Shown here: one piece after another, positions 8,647 to 16,644 of the stretch
Layout of the letters: every line of letters begins with the position of its first letter
Numbering within the stretch: the stretch's first letter is position 1
Source of the DNA: an uncultured Lachnospiraceae bacterium
Lineage (GTDB): Bacteria; Bacillota; Clostridia; Lachnospirales; Lachnospiraceae
Length of the DNA: 33,718 nucleotides
Reading direction: 5' to 3'
Assembly: GCA_947629865.1 (NCBI GenBank)
Contig: CANRFJ010000025.1
Span: 1 to 33,718 of the forward strand
Position numbers and translations under genes: made by a program
The notes under the pieces: generated by a model
What the model was told of the DNA's origin: nothing
Seen by the model: only the letters and a program-made list of their open reading frames with translations
Databases searched by the model: none

Positions 8647-9627
8647 ATGCAGTTTTTGGCAAATTGTTTGATATTAGTAGTGGGCTTTATAGCCCTGATC
8701 AAAGGGGCGGATTTCTTTGTGGAGGGAAGCGCCGCCATTGCCCGGTATTTCAAGGTGCCGGGTGTGATCATCGGTCTCACCGTGGTGGCTATGGGCACCA
8801 GTGCGCCGGAGCTGGCAGTGAGTGTTTCGGCGGGACTGTCCGGCTCCAATGCCATTGCGGTCAGCAACGTGGTCGGCTCCAATATTTTTAATCTTCTGGC
8901 CGTGCTGGGCGTATGTGCCATTATGAGGCCGCTGCCGGTGGACGCCGGAATAAAAAAGCGGGATTATCCGATTTGTCTGGCTGCGACGCTGCTCGTCCTT
9001 GTGCTGGCCGGCAATCTTGTGTTGGCGGGAAAGGGCGGTAATATTCATGACAGCGGGGCGGCGGCAGGAGAACTTTTCCGCTGGAACGGCCTGATACTGA
9101 TAGCGGCCTTTGCACTGTATATGGTCTATACTATCCGCACCGCCCTGAAAAACCGGACAGAGGAAAGCGCGGAGGAGACGGTTTCTCCGGGAAAGAGCGT
9201 CCTGTTTATACTGGGGGGACTGGCGGCAATCGTCATCGGCGGCCAGCTGGTGGTAAACGGCGCCAGGAATATGGCTCTTATCCTCGGCATGAGCGAGACG
9301 TTAGTGGGACTTACCATTGTGGCTATCGGAACGAGTCTGCCGGAGCTAGTCACCTCGGTGGTGGCCTCCTCCAAGGGGGAAAACGGCATGGCCATCGGAA
9401 ACGTAGTGGGCTCCAATATTTTTAACCTTCTGCTTATCCTAGGCGTATCCAGCACTCTCCATCCCATTCAGATCCGCATGGACTCCTTTGTGGATCTCGG
9501 AATGTTGCTGGGCGTGAGTCTCATTACTTACGGCTTTGTCTGCTCCGGTCGTCGGATTAACCGACCGGAGGGCGCGATGCTGCTGCTGATGTACGTCAGT
9601 TATATGGCCTATGCAGTCATGCGCTAG
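8647..9627 (+). CDS. CaxA-type Na+/Ca2+ (calcium/sodium) antiporter
   Basis: 326-residue integral membrane exchanger built from two inverted halves. Each half carries the alpha-repeat signature: GTSAPELAVS followed by AVSNVVGSNIFNLLAVLG near residues 55-95, and GTSLPELVTS followed by AIGNVVGSNIFNLLLILG near residues 225-265. About ten hydrophobic segments are evident and a charged loop near residues 165-180 separates the halves. The family uses the sodium or proton gradient to expel Ca2+. CAAAGGAGGAGCGAC precedes the ATG. The gene follows the BlaI-type repressor closely, suggesting repressor-controlled ion export. The next gene is 99 bases away. Confidence 0.93.
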   Translation: MQFLANCLILVVGFIALIKGADFFVEGSAAIARYFKVPGVIIGLTVVAMGTSAPELAVSVSAGLSGSNAIAVSNVVGSNIFNLLAVLGVCAIMRPLPVDAGIKKRDYPICLAATLLVLVLAGNLVLAGKGGNIHDSGAAAGELFRWNGLILIAAFALYMVYTIRTALKNRTEESAEETVSPGKSVLFILGGLAAIVIGGQLVVNGARNMALILGMSETLVGLTIVAIGTSLPELVTSVVASSKGENGMAIGNVVGSNIFNLLLILGVSSTLHPIQIRMDSFVDLGMLLGVSLITYGFVCSGRRINRPEGAMLLLMYVSYMAYAVMR

Positions 9628-9726
9628 GATGCTTGCACAGGTAGAAAAAAAGGTGTCCGAAAACATAAAGAAAGAACGGGAACGGAAAATGTGATTATAG
9701 TATGACGGAAACGGAAGGTGAGAGAT

Positions 9727-11088
9727 ATGAAGAAACAGAGAGAAAAATCACTGGAGGAATATGTAAAGGAATATGCGGCTGTCTGCCGCGGGACAGATCA
9801 GATTGGCAGCGATTTGTTTGAAAAATACGGGGTAAAGAGAGGCCTTCGGGACAAGAATGGAAACGGCGTTCTGTCCGGCCTGACACACATCTCCAAGATT
9901 GAATCGTTCCGGGAGGAGGACGGGAAAAAGATCCCCTGCGACGGACAACTCTGGTACCGCGGTTATCCCGTGACTGACCTGATAGACGGTCTGCGGGACA
10001 GTCACTTTGGGTTTGAAGAAGTAACCTATCTTCTGCTGATGGGAGAACTGCCAACGGTGGATCAGCTGCGGGACTTCCGGCATATGCTGGCAGAGAGCCG
10101 CACGCTTCCGACAAATTTTACCAGAGACGTCATTATGAAGGCTCCGAGCAGCGATTTGATGAACTCCCTGACGCGGAGCGTACTTACCCTGGCCTCCTAT
10201 GATGATAAAGTGAGCGATCCGTCGCTGGAAAATATCCTGAAGCAGTGTCTCCGCCTGATAAGCGTCATGCCGATGCTGGGAGTATATGGATATCACGCCT
10301 ATAATCACTATGAGAGGGACGACAGTTTGTATATTCACCGCCCGGACGAATCGCTGTCCACGGCCGAGAACATTCTGCTGATGCTGCGTCCGGACAAATC
10401 CTATACGCCGTTGGAGGCCAAGGTATTAGATGCGGCGCTGGTTCTGCACATGGAGCACGGCGGCGGCAACAACTCCACCTTTACTACACGAGTAGTAACA
10501 TCGGCGGGATCCGACACCTATTCGGTCATGGCGGCGGCGCTGTCCTCGTTGAAGGGGCCGAAGCATGGAGGGGCCAATATCAAGGTTATGGAGATGATGG
10601 AGGATTTGCGCACCAAGGTGAAGGACTGGAAAGACGAGGAGGAGATCAGCCGCTATCTTGAGCGGATCGTAGATAAAAAGGAATTTGACCGTAAGGGACT
10701 GGTCTATGGAATCGGACATGCGGTATATTCGCTCTCAGATCCCAGGGCCCGCGTGTTCAAAAAATTCGTGGAGCGCCTTGCCATTGAGAAGGGACGCACG
10801 GATGATTATGACCTGTATGCGGCGGTAGAGCGGCTGGCGCCGGAGATTATTTCCCGAAAGCGGAAGATGTATAAGGGCGTCAGCGCCAATGTGGATTTTT
10901 ACAGCGGATTTGTCTACAGTATGTTGGGAATCCCCACGCCGCTCTATACGCCCATTTTTGCCATGGCCCGCATTGTGGGGTGGAGCGCCCACCGCATCGA
11001 GGAGTTGGTAAATGTGGACAAGATCATACGTCCGGCCTATAAGAGCGTTATGGAGGAGAGGGAGTATGTGGAGATAGAAAAGAGATAG
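9727..11088 (+). CDS. gltA: Citrate synthase
   Basis: 453-residue citrate synthase that condenses oxaloacetate with acetyl-CoA. In a fermentative anaerobe it probably feeds glutamate synthesis through a partial TCA route. The catalytic residues are visible: H241 (or H244) in VLHMEHGGGNNSTF, H331 in GIGHAVYSLSDPRA and D390 in SANVDFYSGFVY. The ATG at 9727 has GGAAGGTG six bases upstream; a GTG at 9718 is in frame but lies inside that ribosome site. An N-terminal extension of about 60 residues before the core (SFREEDGKKIPCDGQLWYRGYPV) is typical of the clostridial form. The gene stands alone, converging with a minus-strand gene. No aconitase or isocitrate dehydrogenase is adjacent. Confidence 0.95.
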   Translation: MKKQREKSLEEYVKEYAAVCRGTDQIGSDLFEKYGVKRGLRDKNGNGVLSGLTHISKIESFREEDGKKIPCDGQLWYRGYPVTDLIDGLRDSHFGFEEVTYLLLMGELPTVDQLRDFRHMLAESRTLPTNFTRDVIMKAPSSDLMNSLTRSVLTLASYDDKVSDPSLENILKQCLRLISVMPMLGVYGYHAYNHYERDDSLYIHRPDESLSTAENILLMLRPDKSYTPLEAKVLDAALVLHMEHGGGNNSTFTTRVVTSAGSDTYSVMAAALSSLKGPKHGGANIKVMEMMEDLRTKVKDWKDEEEISRYLERIVDKKEFDRKGLVYGIGHAVYSLSDPRARVFKKFVERLAIEKGRTDDYDLYAAVERLAPEIISRKRKMYKGVSANVDFYSGFVYSMLGIPTPLYTPIFAMARIVGWSAHRIEELVNVDKIIRPAYKSVMEEREYVEIEKR

Positions 11089-11097
11089 AAAAGCTTT

Positions 11098-11132
11098 GGC
11101 AGACTATATTATAAATCAAGAGCCGTTCTGCC
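11098..11132. terminator. Weak hairpin between convergent genes
   Basis: GGCAGA at 11098-11103 pairs with TCTGCC at 11127-11132, just after the citrate synthase stop and before the convergent phosphoesterase stop. The loop is long and A/T rich, and no clean T tract follows on either strand, so termination activity is uncertain. Confidence 0.25.
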
Positions 11133-11141
11133 GGGATTATT

Positions 11142-12902
11142 TCATTTTCGATGTTTTAATTTCTTGAAGGCGCGCCGGATCTTTTTGTCCAGCGCCATGA
11201 GTTTGCTTCTGGAAATACGGACATGCTGCCGCCTTGTCTTGTCTAACAGGGTGGAAAAGCCGTTCGGCAGGGCGGAGGTGGTTCCGGCGGCGTAGCCGTA
11301 GTAACTCAGGGGATCATTTTTCTTTTGGAAAAGTCTGGCCGCCCTGGCCGCTCCCCTGTCGGCCGCCGTGGGCTGAAAGCGCCTGCGGAAGGTCTTTAGC
11401 GAGCGGGCGAGCCTCTTGTAGCTTGCCTTAGTGTAGGAGGACTTTTTCAGCGCCTTCATTTTTTTGGCGCGGGCTGCGGGATTTGTCTTTTTCGCAGTCT
11501 TTCGGATTGAAAAATCGTCTGCGTACCGGTTCCCCTCATAATCATAGGTCTTGACTGTCAGGGTGTCTCCGCTCACAGTCAGTGTGGAAAAGGTCGGAAC
11601 CGGATCGTTGGAGCGCTCAGCGACATAGAATTGTCTGGGAGAAGCCAGACCGTACATCTTGCTGCCGCTGGAGGTGCCCAGTGAGAGATAAGTAGTGCCG
11701 ATTGGATTTTTTAAAACAGTGCGGTCTCTCTCCACTGTTCCGGAGCCCGTGACGGCGGTGCCGTCCAGCATAGGATAGGAGCGGGCATAGGAGTGGTCGT
11801 GGCCGGACAGGACGAGGTCGATGGAGAACTCGTCCATCAGGGGAGCAAAAAGGATCCGCATATTGGCCGCAGTGTGGTTGGAGTGCATGATGCCGGAGCC
11901 GTAGATGTCATGGTGAAACATGACGATGCGCCACTTGGCTGCCGGCGCTTTTTTTATTGCTCTCCGTATCAGCTTCCGGTGTGCGGAGACTTTCCGGTTG
12001 TTGCTGTTCAGAACAATAAACAGGGCGTTGCCCCGACAGAAATAATAATCGCAGCCGGAGGAGGTAGCGCCATAATTTTTCTCTGTATTGGGATTGTTAA
12101 AATGATATTTATAATCTTTTCCCTTGGTCTCGTGGTTTCCGATGGCGGCGGCCACCGGCAGCTGTCGGAGCAGGGGAGAATAGAGAAAACCGGCGTACTG
12201 GCTCTCGCGCAGTCCGTCGTCTCCGCTGTTTCCCTTGTAGTCGATCTGATCTCCTGCAGAGAGGAGGAAGGCGGCGTCCGGCGCCGTCTTCGCCGCCTGA
12301 GCCAGTGTGCGGGAGAAATTGTAGGCGTCTGCCGCAATATTGCCGGAGGCTCCGATCTGCGCGTCGCCGATCAGAATGGCGGAGAAGGAGGACGCGCTCC
12401 CTGTGCGGTAGGAGAAGGTATCTGACCATCCAATGGAAGACGACCGGCAGTCGTCGGTATATCGGTAGTAGTAGGTAGTATTTTCCTCAAAAAAGTTTTT
12501 GACGCTCACATGGTTTGCGGCCCGATAAGTGACAATGCCGTTGGTGCGATTTATTTTTATGGCGTTGCCGGTAAAAACGCGGGCGCCGGCAAAGTCCGCA
12601 GTTTTGCTGAGGGCCACGGCGGGAGCGGCGACATTCTCCGAGTACCAGGAAAACTGCAGATCGGCAGGAGTGCTGCCGGGAGTCAACAGGATTTTTCCGG
12701 AATCATCGGCGCCGTCCTTTCTCCACTGGTTCAGCCAGTTGTTGTAATCTATTCTCAGGCTGACGCTGTCCGTCGGGGAGGACGGGGCGGCGTCGGGGAC
12801 TTCTCTATAAGTACCGGCCTTGCGGGCGGGGCAGATCAGGACAACACCCAGAACCAGAAGTAATATACCCGTCTGTATAAATCTTTTAATTTCCTTTTTC
12901 AT
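11142..12902 (-). CDS. Membrane-anchored or secreted purple-acid-phosphatase-like metallophosphoesterase
   Basis: 586-residue minus-strand protein. Residues 9-24 are a hydrophobic signal peptide or anchor, so it acts outside the membrane. Residues about 75-168 resemble the fibronectin-like domain of purple acid phosphatases. The calcineurin-type metallophosphoesterase core follows, with metal ligands D180 (LIGDAQ), D218 (SAGDQID), N256-H257 (GNHE), H330/H331 (MFHHDIYG) and H368/H370 (SGHDHSY). The last ~115 residues (from about 470) are very rich in Lys and Arg, with AKKMKALKK and ARSLKTFRRRF segments, and could bind anionic wall polymers or nucleic acid. It is monocistronic. The start has GGGGGATAGAT directly before the ATG. 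Substrate is unknown; phosphomonoesters or phosphodiesters are possible. Confidence 0.87.
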   Translation of the reverse strand: MKKEIKRFIQTGILLLVLGVVLICPARKAGTYREVPDAAPSSPTDSVSLRIDYNNWLNQWRKDGADDSGKILLTPGSTPADLQFSWYSENVAAPAVALSKTADFAGARVFTGNAIKINRTNGIVTYRAANHVSVKNFFEENTTYYYRYTDDCRSSSIGWSDTFSYRTGSASSFSAILIGDAQIGASGNIAADAYNFSRTLAQAAKTAPDAAFLLSAGDQIDYKGNSGDDGLRESQYAGFLYSPLLRQLPVAAAIGNHETKGKDYKYHFNNPNTEKNYGATSSGCDYYFCRGNALFIVLNSNNRKVSAHRKLIRRAIKKAPAAKWRIVMFHHDIYGSGIMHSNHTAANMRILFAPLMDEFSIDLVLSGHDHSYARSYPMLDGTAVTGSGTVERDRTVLKNPIGTTYLSLGTSSGSKMYGLASPRQFYVAERSNDPVPTFSTLTVSGDTLTVKTYDYEGNRYADDFSIRKTAKKTNPAARAKKMKALKKSSYTKASYKRLARSLKTFRRRFQPTAADRGAARAARLFQKKNDPLSYYGYAAGTTSALPNGFSTLLDKTRRQHVRISRSKLMALDKKIRRAFKKLKHRK

Positions 12903-13060
12903 ATCTATCCCCCGTTTCAGAGCGTTTACACATTATTATTTATAGTACTACAAATCGAAAATAAATACAACGGCCGCCCCGCGCAAAACATCTGCCTGAA
13001 TATTTCGGTTTTATTTTACCCATACTAATTAGAAAATATTGATACGGAGGTATGTAAATT

Positions 13061-13678
13061 ATGGCAGTAGCATTTGAACAGAGTGAAACCAGAAAAAATC
13101 TAATGAAGGCTTTTGCTGGGGAGAGTCAGGCGAGGAACCGATACACCTTCGCGGCCGGGCAGGCGGGGAAGGCGGGAATTTACGTCGTGGAAAGGATATT
13201 CCGCTATACGGCAGACCAGGAAAAGGAACATGCGGAAATCTTTTATAAACATCTGAAGGAGACTGCCGGAGAGAATATCGAGATTACGGGCAGCTATCCG
13301 GTAGATATCGCCGGAGATCTGGTGTCGCTTCTGCGCAGCGCCCAGCACAATGAATACGAGGAGCATGATCCGGTCTACAAGACGTTCGGTGATGTGGCTA
13401 TGGAGGAAGGGTTCTCGCAGATTGCCTCCTCTTTTCACCAGATTGCACAGATCGAAAGGGTACACGGCGACCGGTTCGGAAGGTTTGCGGATGCTCTGGA
13501 GGACGGGAGCCTTTTTGTCTCGGACGTACAGGTTCGGTGGATCTGCTTAAACTGCGGTGCGGTGATTGAGGGGAAAGAGGCGCCGTCTGTGTGTCCGGTC
13601 TGTCAGCATGACAGAGGGTATTTTATCCGGTTTGAACTCTCGCCCTTTGAATCCGAAAAAACTATGAATAACAGTTGA
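13061..13678 (+). CDS. rbr: Rubrerythrin
   Basis: 205-residue cytoplasmic non-heme iron protein that reduces hydrogen peroxide in anaerobes. The ferritin-like four-helix domain spans about residues 1-150, with iron ligands E21 (AGESQAR), E56-H57 (EKEHAEI), the E100-E101 region and the E132 segment (IERVHGDRF). The C-terminal rubredoxin domain has C162-x2-C165 and C178-x2-C181, giving an FeS4 site. The final ~15 residues (LSPFESEKTMNNS) form a short tail beyond the usual rubredoxin end. The 158-base gap upstream, shared with the divergent phosphoesterase gene, should hold its promoter. CGGAGGTATGTAAATT precedes the ATG. The ZTP riboswitch starts 35 bases after its stop. Confidence 0.96.
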   Translation: MAVAFEQSETRKNLMKAFAGESQARNRYTFAAGQAGKAGIYVVERIFRYTADQEKEHAEIFYKHLKETAGENIEITGSYPVDIAGDLVSLLRSAQHNEYEEHDPVYKTFGDVAMEEGFSQIASSFHQIAQIERVHGDRFGRFADALEDGSLFVSDVQVRWICLNCGAVIEGKEAPSVCPVCQHDRGYFIRFELSPFESEKTMNNS

Positions 13679-13712
13679 AATTTTTCCGCAAATGCGGTAT
13701 GCTAATAGCAAA

Positions 13713-13803
13713 TCCATACGACTGGCGGATTGTGGGGGATACCCACAGTGGGATTTACCCACGGGGAGTATGGAGTTGCGTGAGGAGCCGACCGCCTGGG
13801 CAG
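13713..13803 (+). ncRNA. ZTP (pfl) riboswitch aptamer
   Basis: The region has the conserved parts of the ZTP/pfl riboswitch, which senses the folate-starvation alarmone ZTP/ZMP. P1 is TCCATAC at 13713-13719 with GTATGGA at 13768-13774, followed by the conserved GACTGGCG. Two short hairpins follow, GTGGG/CCCAC at 13732-13746 and again at 13748-13762, then CGGGGAG at 13762-13768. The downstream element CCGCCTGGGC lies at 13792-13801. It precedes genes using and making the ZMP-linked purine intermediates, the standard context for the class. The pairings were found by eye. Confidence 0.9.
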
Positions 13804-13851
13804 CCGTGCGTGTACCGTGGGTACACCGATTTCGGAGGCCCGGGCTTTTTT
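13794..13851 (+). terminator. Riboswitch-controlled intrinsic terminator
   Basis: GCCTGGGC at 13794-13801 can pair with GCCCGGGC at 13838-13845 (one G-U), enclosing an inner hairpin GTGTACC/GGTACAC and followed by T6 at 13846-13851. The 5' arm is the conserved CCTGGGC of the aptamer, so ligand-bound aptamer and terminator are mutually exclusive. This gives an ON switch: ZTP present means read-through into the purine genes. Confidence 0.85.
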
Positions 13852-13920
13852 GTCATCTGCGGTTCTCTCACCCGCGGTTTTTGCGCAAGGACACACAAAC
13901 ATATCAGAACGGAGGTACAT

Positions 13921-14634
13921 ATGGAGAAGATTTCACTGGAACAGGAACTGAGAAGCAATGCCTATCCCGGACGGGGGATCATACTCGGCAAAACGCCAGA
14001 CGGAAAGAGCGCTGTGGCGGCCTATTTTATTATGGGACGAAGTGAGAACAGCCGCAACCGGATTTTTGTGGAGGAGGGAGAGGGAATCCGTACGGAGGCC
14101 TTTGATCCGTCCAAACTGAGCGATCCCAGTCTGATTATCTATGCGCCGGTTCGCGTGCTCGGCAACAAGACGATTGTGACGAACGGCGACCAGACAGATA
14201 CTATTTATGAAAAGATGGATAAGCAGCAGACCTTTGAGCAGGCGCTGCGCACCCGTGAGTTTGAGCCGGACGCTCCGAATTATACTCCGCGCATCTCCGG
14301 CATTATGCATGTGGCAGACGGGGAGTACAACTACGCCATGTCTATTCTCAAGAGCAATAATGGCAATCCGGATTCATGTAACCGCTATACTTTTGCCTAC
14401 AGCAATCCGGTGGCGGGCGAGGGACATTTTATCCATACTTATCAGGGGGACGGCAATCCCCTTCCGAGTTTTGAGGGAGAGCCGAAACTGGTGGAGATTC
14501 CAAATGATATGAAAGGATTTACCGATATGCTGTGGGACAGCCTGAATGAGGCCAATAAAGTATCTCTGTTTGTCCGCTATATTGATATAGCGACAGGCCG
14601 TTATACGTCGGCCATCGTGAATAAAAATAAATAA
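13921..14634 (+). CDS. purO: IMP cyclohydrolase, PurO family
   Basis: 237-residue protein of the PurO-like IMP cyclohydrolase family, closing FAICAR to IMP in the final step of purine synthesis. Family-type segments include NAYPGRGIILGKTPDGKSAVAAYFIMGRSENSRNR near the N terminus, YAPVRVLGNKTIVTNGDQTDTI near residue 80, and TPRISGIMHVADGEYNYAMSILK near 125. The frame is open upstream through the riboswitch, but ATG 13921 is chosen because GGAGGTACAT precedes it and the upstream codons encode riboswitch RNA. The adjacent transformylase lacks a cyclohydrolase domain, so this gene supplies the missing activity. Family identity is by pattern recognition; the neighbour makes it convincing. Confidence 0.9.
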   Translation: MEKISLEQELRSNAYPGRGIILGKTPDGKSAVAAYFIMGRSENSRNRIFVEEGEGIRTEAFDPSKLSDPSLIIYAPVRVLGNKTIVTNGDQTDTIYEKMDKQQTFEQALRTREFEPDAPNYTPRISGIMHVADGEYNYAMSILKSNNGNPDSCNRYTFAYSNPVAGEGHFIHTYQGDGNPLPSFEGEPKLVEIPNDMKGFTDMLWDSLNEANKVSLFVRYIDIATGRYTSAIVNKNK

Positions 14635-14679
14635 AGTCTGCGGGCGCACCACGACAGGCGCCCTGAATGGAGGAAGACA

Positions 14680-15858
14680 ATGAAGGAACTGGAATTGAAA
14701 TATGGGTGTAATCCGAATCAGAAACCATCGCGTATATATATGAAGGAGGGCGAACTGCCGATCCAGGTATTAAATGGAAAACCGGGCTATATCAATTTTC
14801 TGGACGCCCTGAACGGCTGGCAGTTAGTGAAGGAATTGAAGGCCGCCACAGGCCTTCCCGCCGCCACATCTTTTAAGCATGTATCTCCGGCGGGGGCGGC
14901 CGTAGGGCAGCCTCTCAGCGAGGTGGAGGCGAAGATCTACTGGGTGGACGACCTGGGAGAACTGTCGCCGCTGGCAGCGGCATATGCCAGAGCAAGGGGA
15001 GCAGACCGCATGTCCTCCTACGGTGACTTTATCTCTCTGTCGGACGTCTGCGACGTCTCTACGGCGAAGGTCATCAAGAGGGAGTTCTCCGATGGGATTA
15101 TTGCGCCGGGCTATGAGCCGGAGGCGCTGGAACTTCTCAAGGGCAAGAAGAAGGGGAATTACGCCATTATCCAGATAGACGCCGGCTATGAGCCGGAGCC
15201 GGTCGAGCACAAAGAGGTTTATGGAATTACCTTTGAGCAGGGCCGGAATGAGTTAAATATCGACAGGGATTTCTTTAGCAACGTAGTTACAGAAAATAAG
15301 GATATTCCGGAGCAGGCAAAGATCGATATGGCGATTGCCATGATTACGCTGAAGTATACGCAGTCCAATTCGGTCTGCTATGTCAAGGGCGGACAGGCCA
15401 TCGGAATCGGCGCCGGACAGCAGTCCCGAATCCACTGCACCCGTTTAGCGGGAAGCAAGGCAGACAACTGGCTGCTGCGTCAGTCCCCGCAGGTTTTGAA
15501 CCTGCCATTCAGGGAAGATATGAAGCGCGCCGACCGCGACAACGCCATCGACCTTTATATCGGAGAGGACTACATGGACGTATTGGCCGAGGGCGAGTGG
15601 CAGAAGGCATTTACAGAGAAGCCGCCGGTATTTACCAGTGAGGAAAAGAGGGCGTGGCTGAAGGAATACGCCAAAGATGTGACTCTTGGATCGGACGCCT
15701 TTTTCCCATTCAGCGATAATGTAGAGAGGGCTTTCCGGAGCGGCGTCCGCTATATTGCCCAGCCGGGCGGTTCTATCCGCGACGGCGAGGTCATTGAGGC
15801 CTGCAACAGACACGGAATAGCGATGTGCTTTACCGGAATCCGTCTGTTCCACCACTGA
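14680..15858 (+). CDS. purH: AICAR transformylase (stand-alone, no IMP cyclohydrolase domain)
   Basis: 392-residue phosphoribosylaminoimidazolecarboxamide formyltransferase, transferring a formyl group from 10-formyl-tetrahydrofolate to AICAR (ZMP). It begins directly at the transformylase fold (LKYGCNPNQKPSRIY). The catalytic K66-H67 pair is in SFKHVSPAGAA, and the C-terminal FFPFSDNVERAFRSGVRYIAQPGGSIRD motif is intact. Classical PurH is about 510-530 residues because of an N-terminal cyclohydrolase (MGS-like) domain, which is absent here and replaced by the separate PurO gene 45 bases upstream. Because ZMP is its substrate, control by a ZTP riboswitch is logical feedback. An intrinsic terminator follows the gene. 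Confidence 0.94.
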   Translation: MKELELKYGCNPNQKPSRIYMKEGELPIQVLNGKPGYINFLDALNGWQLVKELKAATGLPAATSFKHVSPAGAAVGQPLSEVEAKIYWVDDLGELSPLAAAYARARGADRMSSYGDFISLSDVCDVSTAKVIKREFSDGIIAPGYEPEALELLKGKKKGNYAIIQIDAGYEPEPVEHKEVYGITFEQGRNELNIDRDFFSNVVTENKDIPEQAKIDMAIAMITLKYTQSNSVCYVKGGQAIGIGAGQQSRIHCTRLAGSKADNWLLRQSPQVLNLPFREDMKRADRDNAIDLYIGEDYMDVLAEGEWQKAFTEKPPVFTSEEKRAWLKEYAKDVTLGSDAFFPFSDNVERAFRSGVRYIAQPGGSIRDGEVIEACNRHGIAMCFTGIRLFHH

Positions 15859-15891
15859 GAAAGGGCGCCGGAAAACAGAAAGGTAGAAGAC

Positions 15892-15926
15892 AAAACTGCT
15901 GTAGCGGAAACGTTACAGCAGTTTTT
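15892..15926 (+). terminator. Intrinsic terminator after the purine operon
   Basis: AAACTGCTGTA pairs with TTACAGCAGTTT across a short GCGGAAACG loop and runs into TTTTT. The stem is about 10 bp. It closes the PurO-PurH unit and separates it from the two-component genes. Confidence 0.85.
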
Positions 15927-15956
15927 AATAACTTCCTAACAACTCTGTGATACAAT
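15926..15956 (+). promoter_or_regulatory. Tandem 11-bp direct repeats and -10 for the response regulator gene
   Basis: TAATAACTTCC at 15926-15936 is followed directly by TAACAACTCTG at 15937-15947, so AACT recurs with an exact 11-base period. Four bases later lies TACAAT at 15951-15956 with an upstream TG (extended -10). No good -35 is present and the repeats sit where it should be. This is typical of promoters activated by OmpR/PhoB-type regulators. The same repeat pair occurs before the NlpC-like gene at 18053. Confidence 0.6.
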
Positions 15957-15990
15957 GAACAGACATAGCATGGCAGTAAAGGAGGATTCC

Positions 15991-16644
15991 ATGGCGGATA
16001 TACTGATTATAGAGGACGAGGAATTGATAAGCAACCTCCTGAAGGAAAACCTTACCCTGACCGGACATCACTGCACCCAGGCCGGCGACGGACAGGAGGC
16101 GATAGAGCGGGTGCGGGAGAGAGACTGGGATTTGATTTTACTGGATCTTATGCTGCCGGGCTGTTCCGGTTATGAGGTGCTGAAGCAGTGCGGGGAAAAT
16201 CCGGTGATAATCCTCACCGCCCGCGACGGCGTATACGACAAGGTAAAGGGCCTGAACCTGGGGGCGGAGGATTATCTGGTAAAACCATTTGATATGCTGG
16301 AATTGCTGGCGCGTATCAATGTGGTACTGCGGAGGAGGGGAGCCGGTGCGGATATTTTTTCGCTGCCGCCACTGCGGGTGGATATGAAGTCCCATGTGGC
16401 GACCGTCGAGGGGACGGAGGTATATCTGACATTGAAAGAGTACGAGCTCCTGGAATATTTTATACGGAATAAAAATATTGCCCTCTCCAGAGAGCGGCTG
16501 ATCGAGCAGGTGTGGGGATATGATTATGGCGGCGATACGCGGACGGTAGATGTGCATGTGGCATCACTTCGCAAAAAGCTGAAACTGGAGGGGCATCTGA
16601 AGACAGTATACAAACTGGGATACCGTCTGGAGGATTCAAGATGA
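15991..16644 (+). CDS. OmpR/PhoB-family response regulator
   Basis: 217-residue transcription factor with an N-terminal receiver domain and a C-terminal winged helix. The phosphoacceptor is D52 in LILLDLMLPG, with the acidic pocket IEDEE near residue 8 and the conserved lysine in AEDYLVKPF. The DNA-binding domain ends with the signature WGYDYGGDTRTVDVHVASLRKKL. ATG 15991 has AAAGGAGG six bases upstream, favoured over an in-frame ATG 12 codons earlier. The kinase gene overlaps its stop (ATGA), so the pair is translationally coupled. Tandem repeats just upstream suggest autoregulation, and a matching pair before the NlpC-like gene suggests a local target. Confidence 0.94.
   Translation: MADILIIEDEELISNLLKENLTLTGHHCTQAGDGQEAIERVRERDWDLILLDLMLPGCSGYEVLKQCGENPVIILTARDGVYDKVKGLNLGAEDYLVKPFDMLELLARINVVLRRRGAGADIFSLPPLRVDMKSHVATVEGTEVYLTLKEYELLEYFIRNKNIALSRERLIEQVWGYDYGGDTRTVDVHVASLRKKLKLEGHLKTVYKLGYRLEDSR

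Noticed and set aside
11793-12425. 210-codon plus-strand open frame within the phosphoesterase gene
   Set aside because: It lies antisense to the conserved catalytic core of the metallophosphoesterase and shows low-complexity, shadow-like sequence.
12903-13060. PerR-type operator before rubrerythrin
   Set aside because: The A/T-rich stretch near 12930-12945 resembles many Firmicutes operators only loosely; no clear dyad was seen.
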